DNA from: Bdellovibrio sp.
Lineage (GTDB): Bacteria; UBA10199; 2-02-FULL-44-16; DYJF01
Length of the DNA: 38,583 bases
NCBI GenBank assembly: GCA_020723205.1
Contig: DYJF01000014.1
Span: 1-38,583 of the forward strand
Reading direction: 5' to 3'
The position numbers and the translations under genes are program-made. Below are positions 26,843 through 34,246 of this stretch, one piece after another (the first letter of the stretch is position 1; each line of letters opens with the position of its first letter). The notes below the pieces were generated by a model. It saw nothing but the letters and a program-made list of their open reading frames with translations. It was not told where the DNA came from and did no database searches.

Positions 26843-26858
26843 TGGCATGCTAATTGCT
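26843..26858 (+). promoter_or_regulatory. Sigma54-type -24/-12 promoter
   Basis: TGGCATGCTAATTGCT matches TGGCACG-N4-TTGCW except C to T at one base. GG (26844-26845) and GC (26856-26857) are 10 bases apart. The predicted start is about 26869, where an in-frame ATG also occurs; the better start of the NHL gene is 26902, with a strong Shine-Dalgarno. Confidence 0.68.
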
Positions 26859-26901
26859 GATATTACGCATGGTAACTATTTGGAAATTAAGGAGGTTCCT
26901 T

Positions 26902-28107
26902 ATGAAGAAAAATATGCTTATTCTTCTTGCGGCCGGATCGCTGTTCCTGACCTTCAGTTGTCTTTCGATATCTGCGAACGCGCAAAGCTACGTCTTAGAC
27001 ACGGCGTGGACTACCACCAGAAGCGGCACTGCCGCGTTCATGGGTTTTCCGCGTTACAAGAGCGGCACCGCCTTCAATGTCGAATACGCGACCGACGTTG
27101 CGGTGGACGCGGCCAACAACATCTACATCGCCGACGAACGCAACAACCGCGTGCTTAAGTTCAGTCCCGCAGGGATGCTGCTCATGACATTGGGCGGAAC
27201 GGAGGGCGCGAGCAACGAACAGTTCAGTTCTCCCTACGGCGTGGCGGTTGACGCGGTCGGTAACGTATATGTGGCGGACACCAAAAACCATCGCGTGCAG
27301 AAATTCAGCTCGGGCGGGCACTATTTGCAGACGATCGGAATAGCGGCGCCGGTCGGAGAGCTGGGGGTCGAAAGGAACGAGCTCAAGTTTCCCTCCGACG
27401 TGGCGGTTGACGCGGCCGGGAACGTGTACGTCAGCATGAGCTCCGTCAGCTATCCCACTTCCAGCACGAACAGGAAGTTTCATTGCATCAAGAAGTTCGA
27501 GCCGCCCTCGCTGGTATCCCTGTATTCCGAAGATGCGGAAAAGGCGATAGATTGCGTTGAAAGAGAATATCCGCGCGGGGACCCGAGGGAGAACGTTACG
27601 GAGTTCGAGGACGGTGAATTCATCGGCCACGGGCCCACCGCGATAGCCCTGGACGCCGCCGGCAACATATATGCGGCCGCCGGGTCCCACATTATGATAT
27701 TCGGGCCGGACGGCGGGTTCATCGGCCAGCACGGTGGATGGCCCGAGACATACCATCAGACGGGAAAGTTCAGGTCCATCAAAGGGCTGGATATCGCCGG
27801 CGATAAAATGTTCGTTACGGAATTCTATTTCACTCCCACGCCCGGAGGAGGGCTGCCTGTCACAGATCCCGTCGCATATAACTACAGGTTCCAAAGGTGC
27901 AATTTCGGTGACGTGACGAGGGGGATGAGCGGAGCGGGCCTTGTTTGCGAGGCCTTCGGTTCCGGCGTCGTCCACGGCCCTTGGGGAATCGGAGTCAATT
28001 CGGTTGGAGATGTTTTTATCTCCGACGCGCTGGGCATACTGAAGTTCAAACCGCTCGATCTCAAATTTAAACAACCTCCTCTTAGGGGCTACATCAGGGG
28101 AGGATAG
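26902..28107 (+). CDS. Secreted NHL-repeat beta-propeller protein
   Basis: 401 aa. A signal peptide (1-28, ending ANAQS) is followed by NHL repeats: ATDVAVDAANNIYIADERN, PYGVAVDAVGNVYVADTKN, PSDVAVDAAGNVYVS, PTAIALDAAGNIYAA, then a later GIGVNSVGDVFISDALG, about five to six blades. NHL propellers bind protein, RNA or carbohydrate; no catalytic residues are evident. TTAAGGAGG precedes the ATG at 26902, which is preferred over the upstream in-frame ATGs at 26854 and 26869. It is transcribed alone: sigma54-type promoter before it, intrinsic terminator after it. Confidence 0.9.
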   Translation: MKKNMLILLAAGSLFLTFSCLSISANAQSYVLDTAWTTTRSGTAAFMGFPRYKSGTAFNVEYATDVAVDAANNIYIADERNNRVLKFSPAGMLLMTLGGTEGASNEQFSSPYGVAVDAVGNVYVADTKNHRVQKFSSGGHYLQTIGIAAPVGELGVERNELKFPSDVAVDAAGNVYVSMSSVSYPTSSTNRKFHCIKKFEPPSLVSLYSEDAEKAIDCVEREYPRGDPRENVTEFEDGEFIGHGPTAIALDAAGNIYAAAGSHIMIFGPDGGFIGQHGGWPETYHQTGKFRSIKGLDIAGDKMFVTEFYFTPTPGGGLPVTDPVAYNYRFQRCNFGDVTRGMSGAGLVCEAFGSGVVHGPWGIGVNSVGDVFISDALGILKFKPLDLKFKQPPLRGYIRGG

Positions 28108-28139
28108 GAAACACATGAGATAGGACCATGCGCATGAGG

Positions 28140-28166
28140 GCCCGTCTTACGAGACGGGCTTTTTTT
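28140..28166 (+). terminator. Intrinsic terminator
   Basis: GCCCGTCT (28140-28147), loop TACG, AGACGGGC (28152-28159), then seven T residues. It ends the NHL gene transcript, 32 bases past its stop. Confidence 0.92.
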
Positions 28167-28212
28167 GTTTGCCGCTTGACTTGGTTTCGTTTTTGTCTTC
28201 TGCTCCGCGATC

Positions 28213-30315
28213 ATGGTCAAAAAAGTCCTTGGGGGCGCCGTTATCGGTCTTGTCGCAGTTGTGATCGTCCTCGTCTCCGCGATGAGCGGTCTCGTGCAGA
28301 CGTGGGAGCTCAAGACCTACGATGCGAGGATGGCGATTGCCGTTCGTTCTTCGACGATGCTCAAAACGAACGGCGGGCCGCAGGACGTCGTTCTCTTCTA
28401 CGTTGACGAACCGTCGCTTCAATATTTCAAGAACATGAACGTCTCGTGGCCGTGGCCGCGTGAGCTCTATCCCATGGCGCTTGATTTTTGCCGCCGCGGC
28501 GGGGCAAGAGCGGTGGTCTTCGATCTCTTCTATTCGGAGCCGTCGGTTTACGGGGTCCAAGACGATGAAACTTTCGCAAGCGGCGTGAAGCAGGGACCGC
28601 CGTCGTATTTTGTTTTGTTTGCGAGCGGGAATGAAGCGGATGAGGATCCAAGGTTGAGTGAAGTGCTTGCAAAAGGTAGTGTCAAGATTGAGGGCGATAT
28701 TCCGTATTTTGTACGCGACGTAAAATCTTTTGAATCCCTTCCGATTCCGCAGTTGATCGGGGCGGCGGCCGGCTTCGGCGACGCGGAGGCGGACCCCGAT
28801 GTGGACGGCATTTACCGCCGCATCACGTTGCTTGAACTCTACGGCGACCGCCTCATTCCCGCTGTCTCGCTCAAGGTCGCAGCAGATGACCTGCGGTCTA
28901 AGGTCTCAGGTCTCAAGTCTGATCTATATTTCGGCGACTGGAAGGTCCCCTTGGACAGCGACGGAAAGATGCTCATCCGCTACTACGGTCCAGCGGACAC
29001 TTTTCCTAATTATCCCTTGGCCGAAGTGATGCAGTCGTCGCTCGAGCTTCAGGAGGGAAAGCCGCCCTCGCTCGATCCGTCGGTCGTGAAGGACAAGATA
29101 GTCGTCATCGGCGTTGCGGCACCGGGGCTTTACGACTTAAAACCCATGCCTCTTTCGCGCGTCTATCCCGGTCCGGAGATACACGCTACCGTCATACAGA
29201 ATCTTTTGAGCCGGGAGGCGATGGTCCCGACAACTCCGCTCGTGCAGATCATCATTATAGTCGCCATTGCGTTCATCGCGGCGGCGGGGCTTGCGGTGAT
29301 AAAAAGCTCGTGGGGGATGGGTCTTCTCATCGGCGGGATGGGCGTCGCCTACACCGGCGGCGCGGTCGCGCTCTTCACGCAGAACGTCTGGGTGCCCGTT
29401 GTCCAGCCGCTGATGGCGCTCGCGCTTTCATCCTTCGGCATGGTAGCGAAGAACTATCTGACCGAGGGGCGAAAGAAGCGGCAGATCAGGCGCGCGTTCG
29501 GCCAGTATTTGTCGCCTCACGTCGTGGCCGAAATATCTAAGGACCCGGACAGGGTGAAGCTGGGCGGACAGGAGCAGATGCTGACGCTTTTTTTCTCCGA
29601 CATAGCCGACTTCACTTCGATCTCCGAGAGGATGACCCCCACGAAGCTCGTGACCGACTTGAACGAATATCTGACGCACGTCACGCGCATCATACTGGAA
29701 AATGACGGCACGCTGGACAAATACATAGGCGATGCGGTGATGGCCTTCTGGGGGGCGCCGCTTTCAATAGCCGATCATGAGGCGAAGGCGATCCTCGCAT
29801 CGCTTGAGATCCAGAACAAACTGACGGACTTCCCGCGTTTTGTGACGAGGATAGGGATACACACGGGACCGGTGGTAGTGGGCAACATAGGGAGCGAACA
29901 GCGATTCAACTACACTGCGATAGGCGACACGGTGAACTTGGCGTCGCGCCTCGAGGGACTCAACAAAAAATTCGGCACGAGGATCTTGATAAGCGAAACG
30001 GCGTACAACCGCGCACAGGAAATTGTATATGCCCGCGAGGTCGGAAGGGTGCGCGTGAAGGGCCGCGCGGAGCCCATCGGCGTCTACGAACCTTTGGGAA
30101 AGAAGGGCGAAGTGGCGCGCGAGAAGATCGCCTCTTGCGAAATGTTCGCGGACGGGCTAGTAACCTTCCGCAACGGAAATTTTACGGAGGCGTGCGCGAA
30201 GTTCGAAAAGATGAAGGACGATCCGGCGGCTGCATATTACAGGAAGCTGTGCGTCGAGCATCTTGCCTCGCCGCCGCGCGATTTCGACGGAGTCGTCAGT
30301 TTTGAGACAAAATAA
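28213..30315 (+). CDS. CHASE2-domain adenylate/guanylate cyclase
   Basis: 700 aa, inner-membrane sensor enzyme making cyclic nucleotide. One N-terminal membrane helix, an extracytoplasmic CHASE2 domain (about 30-335; WPWPRELYP, RAVVFDLFYSEP), three membrane helices (about 345-410), then a class III cyclase domain (about 440-615). Metal Asp463 is in FFSDIADF, and DKYIGDAVMAFWG and YTAIGDTVNLASRLE follow. The Lys in DKYIGD and the sequence around IGDTVN favour ATP as substrate. A short TPR-like tail ends the protein. A 28-bp heptamer array lies inside the CHASE2 coding region (28895-28922). No Shine-Dalgarno is obvious. An SH3-like protein gene follows 12 bases later. Confidence 0.95.
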   Translation: MVKKVLGGAVIGLVAVVIVLVSAMSGLVQTWELKTYDARMAIAVRSSTMLKTNGGPQDVVLFYVDEPSLQYFKNMNVSWPWPRELYPMALDFCRRGGARAVVFDLFYSEPSVYGVQDDETFASGVKQGPPSYFVLFASGNEADEDPRLSEVLAKGSVKIEGDIPYFVRDVKSFESLPIPQLIGAAAGFGDAEADPDVDGIYRRITLLELYGDRLIPAVSLKVAADDLRSKVSGLKSDLYFGDWKVPLDSDGKMLIRYYGPADTFPNYPLAEVMQSSLELQEGKPPSLDPSVVKDKIVVIGVAAPGLYDLKPMPLSRVYPGPEIHATVIQNLLSREAMVPTTPLVQIIIIVAIAFIAAAGLAVIKSSWGMGLLIGGMGVAYTGGAVALFTQNVWVPVVQPLMALALSSFGMVAKNYLTEGRKKRQIRRAFGQYLSPHVVAEISKDPDRVKLGGQEQMLTLFFSDIADFTSISERMTPTKLVTDLNEYLTHVTRIILENDGTLDKYIGDAVMAFWGAPLSIADHEAKAILASLEIQNKLTDFPRFVTRIGIHTGPVVVGNIGSEQRFNYTAIGDTVNLASRLEGLNKKFGTRILISETAYNRAQEIVYAREVGRVRVKGRAEPIGVYEPLGKKGEVAREKIASCEMFADGLVTFRNGNFTEACAKFEKMKDDPAAAYYRKLCVEHLASPPRDFDGVVSFETK
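28895..28922 (+). repeat. Four tandem heptamers inside the cyclase gene
   Basis: GGTCTAA, GGTCTCA, GGTCTCA, AGTCTGA in direct succession. They encode part of the LRSKVSGLKSD stretch of the CHASE2 domain. Heptamers do not match the codon period, so this is a DNA-level repeat. Confidence 0.65.
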
Positions 30316-30327
30316 AAGGAGGTTCGT

Positions 30328-30783
30328 ATGAGGAAAGTGTCGTTAGGTGTGCTGGCGGTCGTTCTTATCGCCGGTGCGGCATGGGCGGGAACGATGTCCG
30401 TTCAGGTCCGCGAAGTGGACGTGAAGAGTTCGCCCAACTACATGTCGTCTTCAGTTGGTAAGCTCGGTTTCGGTTCCAAGGTAGAGACGTCAAGCGAGGA
30501 AGGCGGCTGGGTCAGGATATCGCAGCCGGCGGGCTGGATACCGAAGACCTCGATAACAAAGCGCTCGGTGGATATGAACACCGACCAGAAATTCTCCGGC
30601 CGCGGCGCGTCCCACGACGAGACCGCGCTCGCCGGCAAGGGTTTCAATCCCCAGGTGGAGGCCGAATACAAGAGAGAGAATCCTTCAATGGTCTTAGCAT
30701 ACTCAAAGGTCGACTGGCTTGAATCGCAGACCGTACCGCTGCCCGCACTGCAGGCGTTCGCCTCGTCGGGTAAATTGAAATAG
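30328..30783 (+). CDS. Secreted SH3-like (SH3b) protein
   Basis: 151 aa. A signal peptide (1-20, AWAG) precedes a bacterial SH3-like domain (about 22-80): VQVREVDVKSSPNYMSSSVG, LGFGSKVETSSEEGGWVRI and GWIPKTSI are the usual strands. Such domains bind peptidoglycan or peptides in the periplasm. The remaining 70 residues are helical and unassigned. AAAAGGAGG precedes the ATG. It lies between the cyclase gene and an M48 protease gene in the same direction and is likely co-transcribed with both. Confidence 0.86.
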   Translation: MRKVSLGVLAVVLIAGAAWAGTMSVQVREVDVKSSPNYMSSSVGKLGFGSKVETSSEEGGWVRISQPAGWIPKTSITKRSVDMNTDQKFSGRGASHDETALAGKGFNPQVEAEYKRENPSMVLAYSKVDWLESQTVPLPALQAFASSGKLK

Positions 30784-30829
30784 GGCCAAAGGCGAGGGGC
30801 TAATGGCGAAAGGTAAAGGAGAAATTGTT

Positions 30830-31699
30830 ATGAAAAAATATATCATCGTTATAATTTTGGCGGTTGTTTCGTTCGTTGCGGTTGGCGCCGCGCGGGCCTT
30901 TGATATCGGAAGCGCTATCAACGCGGGCGTGACCGGGATATCGAAGGTGGCAGAGGCCAGCAAGGAGATAACCCCCGGCGAAGAGCACTACATCGGCCGC
31001 TCGATAGCGGCGATGGTCGTCAATAAGTATCCGCTTGTTCAAGATGCCGCGCTCACGGATTATGTGAACAAGGTGGGTCTTCTGGTCGCCTATAACTCCG
31101 AACGCCCCGAGACATACGGCGGTTACCATTTCGGCGTCGTTGAAAGCGCCGAGGCGAACGCGTTCGCGTGTCCCGGAGGGTTCATCTTCGTGACGACCGG
31201 CATGCTCAAGAACGTCGGTACGGAAGACGAGCTTGCGACCGTATTGGGACATGAAGTGGCCCACGTGGCGCATCGCGACGGCATCAACGCCATCAAGAAG
31301 AGCAAGTGGACGGACTTGGGCTTTTACGCCGCGGGCCAGGCGGCGGGGAAATTTTCTCCCGACGAAGTGAAGCAGCTGACATCGGTCTTCTCCGACGTCA
31401 TAAGCGACGTAGGCAAGAAGGTCATGGAGAGCGGCTATAGCCAAAGCGATGAGAAGAAGGCGGACGCGTCCGGCGTGCGCTATGCGTCGTCGGCGGGCTA
31501 CGATCCCAACGGGATCATTGCGTTCCTGGAAGCGGAGCAGGGCAAGGGCGTCGACGCGCACAGAGGACCTTTCGCTTCGCATCCGAAGACGGAGGCCCGT
31601 ATAAAGGAGCTCAAGGCCGAGATCGAAAAGGAGAGCTTGAGCCGCCAGATCGCAGACGTGAGGACGAGCAGATATAAACAGGCGGTCGCAAGACGATAG
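30830..31699 (+). CDS. Secreted M48-family zinc metalloprotease
   Basis: 289 aa. A signal peptide (1-22) is followed by an M48 domain: HEVAH at residues 141-145 (two zinc His and the catalytic Glu), the downstream DEKKADASGVRYASSAGYDP motif carrying the third ligand, and SHPKTEARI near the end, as in the periplasmic BepA/YfgC and LoiP group. These act in outer-membrane protein quality control. The start at 30830 has AAAGGAG upstream and begins the signal peptide; the frame to 30803 is rejected. The convergent repeat pair at 31716-31793 follows its stop. Confidence 0.92.
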   Translation: MKKYIIVIILAVVSFVAVGAARAFDIGSAINAGVTGISKVAEASKEITPGEEHYIGRSIAAMVVNKYPLVQDAALTDYVNKVGLLVAYNSERPETYGGYHFGVVESAEANAFACPGGFIFVTTGMLKNVGTEDELATVLGHEVAHVAHRDGINAIKKSKWTDLGFYAAGQAAGKFSPDEVKQLTSVFSDVISDVGKKVMESGYSQSDEKKADASGVRYASSAGYDPNGIIAFLEAEQGKGVDAHRGPFASHPKTEARIKELKAEIEKESLSRQIADVRTSRYKQAVARR

Positions 31700-31715
31700 A
31701 TAAAGACATGTCTCA

Positions 31716-31793
31716 CCCCTCCTTTGTAAGGAGGGGTGGGGGAGGTAGATCATGATCTACCCCACCCTCACCCTCCCCTTACAAAGGGGAGGG
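31716..31793. repeat. Head-to-head pair of the dispersed palindromic repeat, copy C
   Basis: One copy (31716-31751) reads CCCCTCC...GGAGGGG then GGGGGAGGTAGATC. The second (31754-31793) is its inverse, starting GATCTACCCCACCC. The junction AGATCATGATCT is a perfect palindrome, so the whole 78 bases can form one long hairpin or cruciform. It follows the M48 gene and may act as a terminator, though no T-run is adjacent. 31794-31893 shows no gene. Confidence 0.8.
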
Positions 31794-31893
31794 AAGTTTT
31801 TCAAATTGCAGCAATTCCGGTCAGTGTGTCCGGAAATCATGCAGCGTCTGTCCGCCGATTCTTTCGAATCTTGTCTTATAACAAATCCACGAA

Positions 31894-31909
31894 TGGCATA
31901 GCGATTGCT
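31894..31909 (+). promoter_or_regulatory. Sigma54-type -24/-12 promoter
   Basis: TGGCATAGCGATTGCT: GG (31895-31896) and GC (31907-31908) are 10 bases apart, and the -12 part TTGCT is perfect. The predicted start is about 31920, three bases before ATG 31923, the same spacing as at 10397-10426. Confidence 0.62.
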
Positions 31910-31922
31910 ATGTATCGAAGGC

Positions 31923-32540
31923 ATGTTGCTTGCGATACTTGCAACGGTTGCTCTGTTGACGGCAAAGGCGCCCGATATCACGCCGGGTCCGCCCGTCGGC
32001 GATGTCCATCGCGTAGCCCTCGACAATGCCCGCATAGAGATGGGCGACGTCACGAAATGGAAAAAGAGGGCGAAGATATCCGCCGTTCTTCCCCGCCTGC
32101 AGCTCGATTACGCGAACCGGCTTCGCTACAATGTCAACGTGGACGTGAGCGACAACGTCTATGTCGGCTCCGAGAACGTGGTCATAGGGCCGGAGGAGGG
32201 GAGCTACAAACAGACAGAGGACAATTCGCATTACATAGGCGTCAAGGCGGTATGGGCGCTCAACGAGCTGATCTTCAGCCGGGATTCGCTCGCGGTTTCC
32301 CACGAGGCGTTGACCGTCATGCGGGAGCGCAACGCTCTTCTCGATTCGGTCAATAAACACTATTTCGAGCGCAAGAAGCTCATAGGCGAGATCGCGGAGC
32401 TCTCCGCAAAAAAGGTGCCGAGAGCCGATATCCCGAAGAAAGAGCACGAGCTCTTCGTGAGACGGATCGCCATGGATAAGGAGACCGCGGCGCTCGACGC
32501 CCTGACCGGAGGTTGGTTCACGACGCAGTTGAATAATTGA
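31923..32540 (+). CDS. Exported coiled-coil protein, possibly TolC-like
   Basis: 205 aa. A short hydrophobic start (MLLAILATVALLTAKA) looks like a signal sequence. The body alternates short strands (RAKISAVLPRLQLDYANRL; HYIGVKAVWALNELIFS) with long helices (SHEALTVMRERNALLDSVN, YFERKKLIGEIAELSAKK). This strand-then-helix layout resembles one half of an outer-membrane efflux protein (TolC family), but it is too short for a complete one and the family was not named. The in-frame TTG at 31905 is the alternative start. No Shine-Dalgarno is visible for the ATG. The outer-membrane barrel gene follows 36 bases later. Confidence 0.75.
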   Translation: MLLAILATVALLTAKAPDITPGPPVGDVHRVALDNARIEMGDVTKWKKRAKISAVLPRLQLDYANRLRYNVNVDVSDNVYVGSENVVIGPEEGSYKQTEDNSHYIGVKAVWALNELIFSRDSLAVSHEALTVMRERNALLDSVNKHYFERKKLIGEIAELSAKKVPRADIPKKEHELFVRRIAMDKETAALDALTGGWFTTQLNN

Positions 32541-32576
32541 GAACAAAGAAGTAGAATCCCCCGAATCGGGGGGTCC

Positions 32577-33158
32577 ATGAAAAAGATGATTTTTTTGCTG
32601 GTCGCCGTTCTGGTGTTCGCCGCCGACGCCGCATATGCCCGCGAGCTCAATCTCAAGTTCAGCCCCGGCTGGGGATACACGACGCTCATCAACGATCAGG
32701 CGCTGAACATCAGAAAGTTCCCCGACATCATGCTCAACCTCGAAGGCGCCATTGAAGGCACGCGCCACCTCTATCCAATGGTGGAGGTGATGTACGCGCA
32801 TAACTCAAGAAAGGGCACGTGGTTCGAGGGCGGCATGGACACTATAGGTATAGGTTTCGGCCTCAAGGCGCTGGTGAAGCCGGCCGATTACGACCCGGAA
32901 ACCGGCGATATCATGGACCGCATGAGGTACTGGTTCTCCGTGGCGCCGGGACCGTACATCATAAAAATGGCCTCTTCCACGGGCGGGACGGACGCAGGCA
33001 CCACCAAGGTGCGTTTCGGTATAGACATAGGCGCGGGAATAGAATACTACCTCACCTCCCATTTCGGGATCGGCGGGCAGGCGAAGCTGATATATGTAGG
33101 TTATACCGACGACTACATACTTTTGAACTTCGGCCCGTCGCTTTGCGGAAGATTTTAG
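32577..33158 (+). CDS. Outer-membrane beta-barrel protein
   Basis: 193 aa. A signal peptide (1-22, ending AYARE) is followed by about eight amphipathic strands (LKFSPGWGYTTL, HLYPMVEVMYAH, IGIGFGLKALV, RYWFSVAPGPYII, VRFGIDIGAGIEYYL, FGIGGQAKLIYVGY, DYILLNFGPSLCGRF). It ends in Phe, as outer-membrane proteins usually do. GGGGGG upstream serves as Shine-Dalgarno. Its stop codon shares one base with tRNA-Val. Confidence 0.85.
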   Translation: MKKMIFLLVAVLVFAADAAYARELNLKFSPGWGYTTLINDQALNIRKFPDIMLNLEGAIEGTRHLYPMVEVMYAHNSRKGTWFEGGMDTIGIGFGLKALVKPADYDPETGDIMDRMRYWFSVAPGPYIIKMASSTGGTDAGTTKVRFGIDIGAGIEYYLTSHFGIGGQAKLIYVGYTDDYILLNFGPSLCGRF

Positions 33159-33229
33159 GGCGCATAACTCAGCGGGAGAGTGCCATCCTTACACGGTGGA
33201 GGTCGCAGGTTCAATCCCTGCTGCGCCCA
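33158..33229 (+). tRNA. tRNA-Val (anticodon TAC)
   Basis: Seven-base acceptor GGGCGCA/TGCGCCC, anticodon stem CCATC/GGTGG with loop CTTACAC (anticodon TAC), and T arm GCAGG TTCAATC CCTGC. The discriminator is A, and CCA is not encoded. Its first base is the last base of the preceding gene's stop codon. Confidence 0.95.
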
Positions 33230-33237
33230 CAGAAAAG

Positions 33238-33260
33238 CAGTCGTAAGTCGTAAGAAAAGA
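33238..33260 (+). repeat. Left inverted repeat of the tRNA-flanked element
   Basis: CAGTCGTAAGTCGTAAGAAA and three more bases, including two tandem GTCGTAA heptamers (33240-33253). It is the inverse of the right end at 33631-33668 (16 of 17 matched bases over CAGTC-TAAGTCGTAA). Confidence 0.75.
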
Positions 33261-33270
33261 CCGCAAATTT

Positions 33271-33630
33271 ACGGAGTTTCCGAATTATAGGAAGTTAAAA
33301 GTATGGGTAAAAGCACATGAGAATGCGATAAAGGCAATAAAGCTCGTTGAAAGTTTTAACAGCAAGTATGAATGTATAGTGAGGCAGTTTTTAGCTGCAA
33401 TAACGTCAATAGGAGCTAATGTTGCCGAGGGAAGCGGTGGATATAAAGATAGGGAATTTGCCAGATTCTTAAACATAGCGCTGCGATCTGCCTTTGAAAC
33501 GGATAATTGGATACAAATAATCAAAGATTCTGGCTTGACAAAAGACCCTAATTTAAAAGAGATAGAGCAGCAAAATTTTGAAGTAATAAAGATGTTGATA
33601 GGTCTTATAAGAAAGGAATCTAAGGCGTAG
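33271..33630 (+). CDS. Four-helix-bundle protein (S23/Avd family), start codon absent or unusual
   Basis: The full family pattern is present: YRKLKVWVKAHENAIKAIKL (helix 1), RQFLAAITSIGANVAEGSGG (the conserved IxxNIAEG region), DREFARFLNIALRSAFETDN, and a terminal helix. The conserved first helix lies upstream of the first standard start, GTG at 33379. The open frame from 33247 holds no ATG, GTG or TTG before that, only ACG at 33271. Either it uses ACG, or an ATG has decayed to ACG, or only the short product is made. It is clearly AT-rich (about 35% GC by eye) compared with its neighbours, and is flanked by inverted heptamer repeats between two tRNA genes. Relatives are encoded in 23S rRNA intervening sequences. 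Confidence 0.72.
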   Translation, partial: TEFPNYRKLKVWVKAHENAIKAIKLVESFNSKYECIVRQFLAAITSIGANVAEGSGGYKDREFARFLNIALRSAFETDNWIQIIKDSGLTKDPNLKEIEQQNFEVIKMLIGLIRKESKA

Positions 33631-33668
33631 TTCTTCTTACGACTTAAAAGTTACGACTTAAGACTGTA
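33631..33668 (-). repeat. Right inverted repeat of the tRNA-flanked element
   Basis: On the minus strand it reads CAGTCTTAAGTCGTAACTTT, then TAAGTCGTAAGAAGAA, containing two AAGTCGTAA units. It matches the left end at 33238-33260 in inverse orientation and starts directly after the gene's stop. Confidence 0.75.
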
Positions 33669-33673
33669 GCACT

Positions 33674-33747
33674 GGGGACGTAGATCAATCGGTTAGATCG
33701 CCGCCCTGTCACGGCGGAGGTTGCGAGTTCGAGCCTCGTCGTCCCCG
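33674..33747 (+). tRNA. tRNA-Asp (anticodon GTC)
   Basis: Acceptor GGGGACG/CGTCCCC, anticodon stem CCGCC/GGCGG with loop CTGTCAC (anticodon GTC), and T arm GCGAG TTCGAGC CTCGT. The discriminator is G, as expected for tRNA-Asp, and CCA is not encoded. Confidence 0.96.
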
Positions 33748-33755
33748 CAAGAATG

Positions 33756-33800
33756 GCCCGGATCCCTACAAGCATGCATCACGGGGATTTGGGCTTTTTA
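33756..33800 (+). terminator. Intrinsic terminator after tRNA-Asp
   Basis: GCCC...ATCCC (33756-33766) pairs with GGGGAT...GGGC (33783-33794) with an internal mismatch, followed by TTTTTA. It probably ends the tRNA transcript. Confidence 0.6.
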
Positions 33801-33850
33801 TTTCCCCCAAAATATGCTAATAATTTCAATGCTGTCTGAAGGGGGGAAAC

Positions 33851-34228
33851 ATGGGCAACGATAAGACGAAGAAGGCCATCCTGGTCGTGGACGACAACCC
33901 GACACACTTGAATCTTCTCGGTGTCAAACTTTCAAGGAAGGGTTACCGGCTGATCACGGCCCAGTCCGGCGAGGAGGCGCTCAAGGCGATAGAACTCGAG
34001 AGACCAGGGCTCGTGCTTTTGGACATGATGATGCCCAAGATGAGCGGCATCGAGGTTCTGAAGAAAATAAAGGGCATCGATTCGGAGATACCGGTCGCGA
34101 TGGTCACCGCGGTCTGGGACAAAGAAGAAGGCAAAAAATGTTTTGAGGCTGGCGCCTACGAATATATCACCAAGCCGGTCGACTTCAACCGGCTCGAGAC
34201 CGCAATATTGGTAAAACTCTTCGACTGA
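33851..34228 (+). CDS. Stand-alone response-regulator receiver (CheY-like)
   Basis: 125 aa, only a REC domain. The phosphorylation site is Asp58 (VLLDMMMP), acidic pair Asp14-Asp15, Thr86 (VTA) and Lys108 (ITKPVD). With no output domain it must act by protein contact, or as a phosphate relay; the kinase is not in the window. GGGGGGAA precedes the ATG. uppP follows 18 bases later, possibly co-transcribed. Confidence 0.92.
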   Translation: MGNDKTKKAILVVDDNPTHLNLLGVKLSRKGYRLITAQSGEEALKAIELERPGLVLLDMMMPKMSGIEVLKKIKGIDSEIPVAMVTAVWDKEEGKKCFEAGAYEYITKPVDFNRLETAILVKLFD

Positions 34229-34246
34229 AAATAGAAAGGTCCCTTT

